Source: Acidovorax radicis (GTDB lineage Bacteria; Pseudomonadota; Gammaproteobacteria; Burkholderiales; Burkholderiaceae_C). From it: a stretch of DNA of 64,000 nucleotides. The position numbers were made by a program, and so were the translations under genes. The stretch's first letter is position 1. Each line of letters begins with the position of its first letter. Positions 63,087 through 64,000 of the stretch are shown here, piece after piece. The notes beneath the pieces are model-generated. The model did no database searches and had not been told where the DNA came from. It saw only the letters and a list, made by a program, of their open reading frames with translations. The DNA lies in assembly GCF_020510705.1 (NCBI RefSeq), contig NZ_CP075184.1:2976001-3040000 (forward strand), given 5' to 3'.

Positions 63087-63866
63087 ATGCCCGCAGAACT
63101 TCAGAGCACCAGCCAGGGCCAGACCCTGATCCTGACCCTTCGCAACCCCGAGCGGCGCAATGCCATCGAGCCTGCCATGTACGCTGCAGGCATCGAAGCC
63201 TTGGGCGTGGCAGAGAGCAGCCCTGACATCCGCAGTGTGGTGATCACCGGGGCGGATGGCATGTTCTGCTCGGGTGGCAATTTGCAACGCCTGCTGGCCA
63301 ACCGCGAACAGGCGCCACAAGTGCAGGCCCAAAGCATCGAAGGCCTGCACAACTGGATAGAAACCATCCGCACCTACCCCAAGCCGGTGATCGCCGCCGT
63401 GGAAGGCGCCGCAGCGGGCGCCGGGTTCTCGCTGGCGCTTGCATGTGACTTCATCGTGGCGGCACGCAATGCCGTGTTTGTCATGGCGTACAGCAACGTT
63501 GCCCTTTCACCCGACGGCGGCGCAAGCTGGAGTTTGGCACACGCCCTGCCCCGTCAGCTGGCCACGGAAATCCTCCTGTGTGGCGACCGTGTGGACGCGC
63601 CGCGCCTGCACACCTTGGGCGTGGTCAACCGACTCACAGAACCGGCCAATGCGCTGGGCGCGGCGCTGGCGCTCGCCGAGCAGCTCAACGCCCGCGCACT
63701 CAACGTCCTGGCCAGCATCAAGGAATTGCTGAACGAAGCGCCGCAGGCCAGCCTGACACAGCAACTGGGCATGGAACGCGATCATTTCGTGAAGAACCTG
63801 CACCACGCCAATGCGGGCGAGGGCATCAACGCATTTTTGGACAAGCGCGCGCCACGCTACGAATAG
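63087..63866 (+). CDS. Enoyl-CoA hydratase/isomerase family protein
   Basis: 259-residue crotonase-fold enzyme. The oxyanion-hole motifs are MFCSGGNLQRLL near 56 and AAAGAGFSLALACDFIVAA near 110; the acidic active-site position is SPDGGASW near 142, with Asp as in isomerase-type members such as PaaG. It lies 30 bp after the dehydrogenase gene and probably acts in the same CoA pathway. Genes of this kind in relatives are often annotated as an alternative oxepin-CoA hydrolase, but that cannot be decided here. Confidence 0.85.
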   Translation: MPAELQSTSQGQTLILTLRNPERRNAIEPAMYAAGIEALGVAESSPDIRSVVITGADGMFCSGGNLQRLLANREQAPQVQAQSIEGLHNWIETIRTYPKPVIAAVEGAAAGAGFSLALACDFIVAARNAVFVMAYSNVALSPDGGASWSLAHALPRQLATEILLCGDRVDAPRLHTLGVVNRLTEPANALGAALALAEQLNARALNVLASIKELLNEAPQASLTQQLGMERDHFVKNLHHANAGEGINAFLDKRAPRYE

Positions 63867-63909
63867 CACGGCCCACCCGCTGTGGGCATCAACCCCTACG
63901 TACACCACA

Positions 63910-63949
63910 GGCCCCGGGATGCTGCGCACAGCAACCCGGGGCCTTTTTT
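63910..63949 (+). terminator. Rho-independent terminator after the enoyl-CoA hydratase gene
   Basis: GGCCCCGGG (63910-63918) pairs with CCCGGGGCC (63935-63943), with an inner GCTG/CAGC stem, followed by six T (63944-63949). It is the clearest terminator in the window and closes the dehydrogenase-hydratase pair. The last 50 bases to the right edge show nothing recognisable. Confidence 0.93.
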
Positions 63950-64000
63950 GCGTGCGCAGCCGGGCCAGGTCCCTGCTGATCCAGGAATCTCTGTTCGAAA

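Overview
The window looks like chromosomal DNA of a Comamonadaceae betaproteobacterium (Acidovorax-like). The grounds are the high GC content, gene families that match that group (ChvE/GguAB, GbpR-type LysR, the cysI-DUF934-cysH-cysD-cysN order, ssu genes with an embedded VOC gene), and about ten copies of a short interspersed repeat built around TAGCTGCTAGCGCTT and AAGCGCTAGAGGC, which I associate with this family from memory. No rRNA, tRNA, integrase, transposase, CRISPR array or phage gene was seen. The genus call is inference.

Layout. (1) 1-4,767, minus strand: a D-xylose operon xylF-xylH-xylG-ROK repressor-xylB, with xylB cut by the left edge. (2) 5,188-25,219: a sugar-acid island with a mutarotase, an SMP-30 lactonase, an SDR sugar dehydrogenase, a GbpR-like LysR regulator and a long plus-strand run. 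That run encodes a semialdehyde dehydrogenase, two interleaved ABC sugar importers (YtfQ/YtfR/YtfT/YjfF and ChvE/GguA/GguB), an L-arabinonate-type dehydratase, a 2-keto-3-deoxy-acid dehydratase, then DgoK, DgoA and DgoD. Together they fit oxidation of L-arabinose to 2-oxoglutarate and of D-galactose to pyruvate plus glyceraldehyde 3-phosphate. (3) 25,555-29,558: a glycine-zipper protein and a translationally coupled pair, a PD-(D/E)XK protein and a RecB-like nuclease fused to an XPD/DinG-type Fe-S helicase. (4) 29,663-34,745: TctA/TctB permease genes divergent from a TctD/TctE two-component system, then a lipoprotein.

(5) 35,001-42,059, minus strand: a broken CysB-like gene, a molbindin, the sulfonate operon ssuE-ssuA-(46-aa ORF)-ssuD-VOC-ssuC-ssuB, and a sulfate-binding protein gene. 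(6) 42,217-44,918: yggX, whose 3' end is amplified in a 103-bp tandem repeat, then mnmC. (7) 45,157-51,210: a sulfate assimilation operon (TauE/SafE exporter, sulfite reductase, DUF934, CysH, CysD, CysN). (8) 51,325-53,308: a 7Fe ferredoxin, a ferredoxin-NADP reductase and a small membrane protein. (9) 53,344-59,058: thiamine genes under two TPP riboswitches (cytX; thiO-thiS-thiG-thiE) with thiD opposite. (10) 59,271-63,866: a FimV-like protein divergent from a 3-hydroxyacyl-CoA dehydrogenase and an enoyl-CoA hydratase, closed by a strong terminator.

The least ordinary things are the coupled nuclease / nuclease-helicase pair, the interspersed repeat serving as the coding N-terminus of two sulfur genes, the tandem repeat that copies the yggX 3' end, the relic cysB-like gene beside sulfur genes, and a TTGATAT motif shared by the two divergent promoters of the sugar-acid island.
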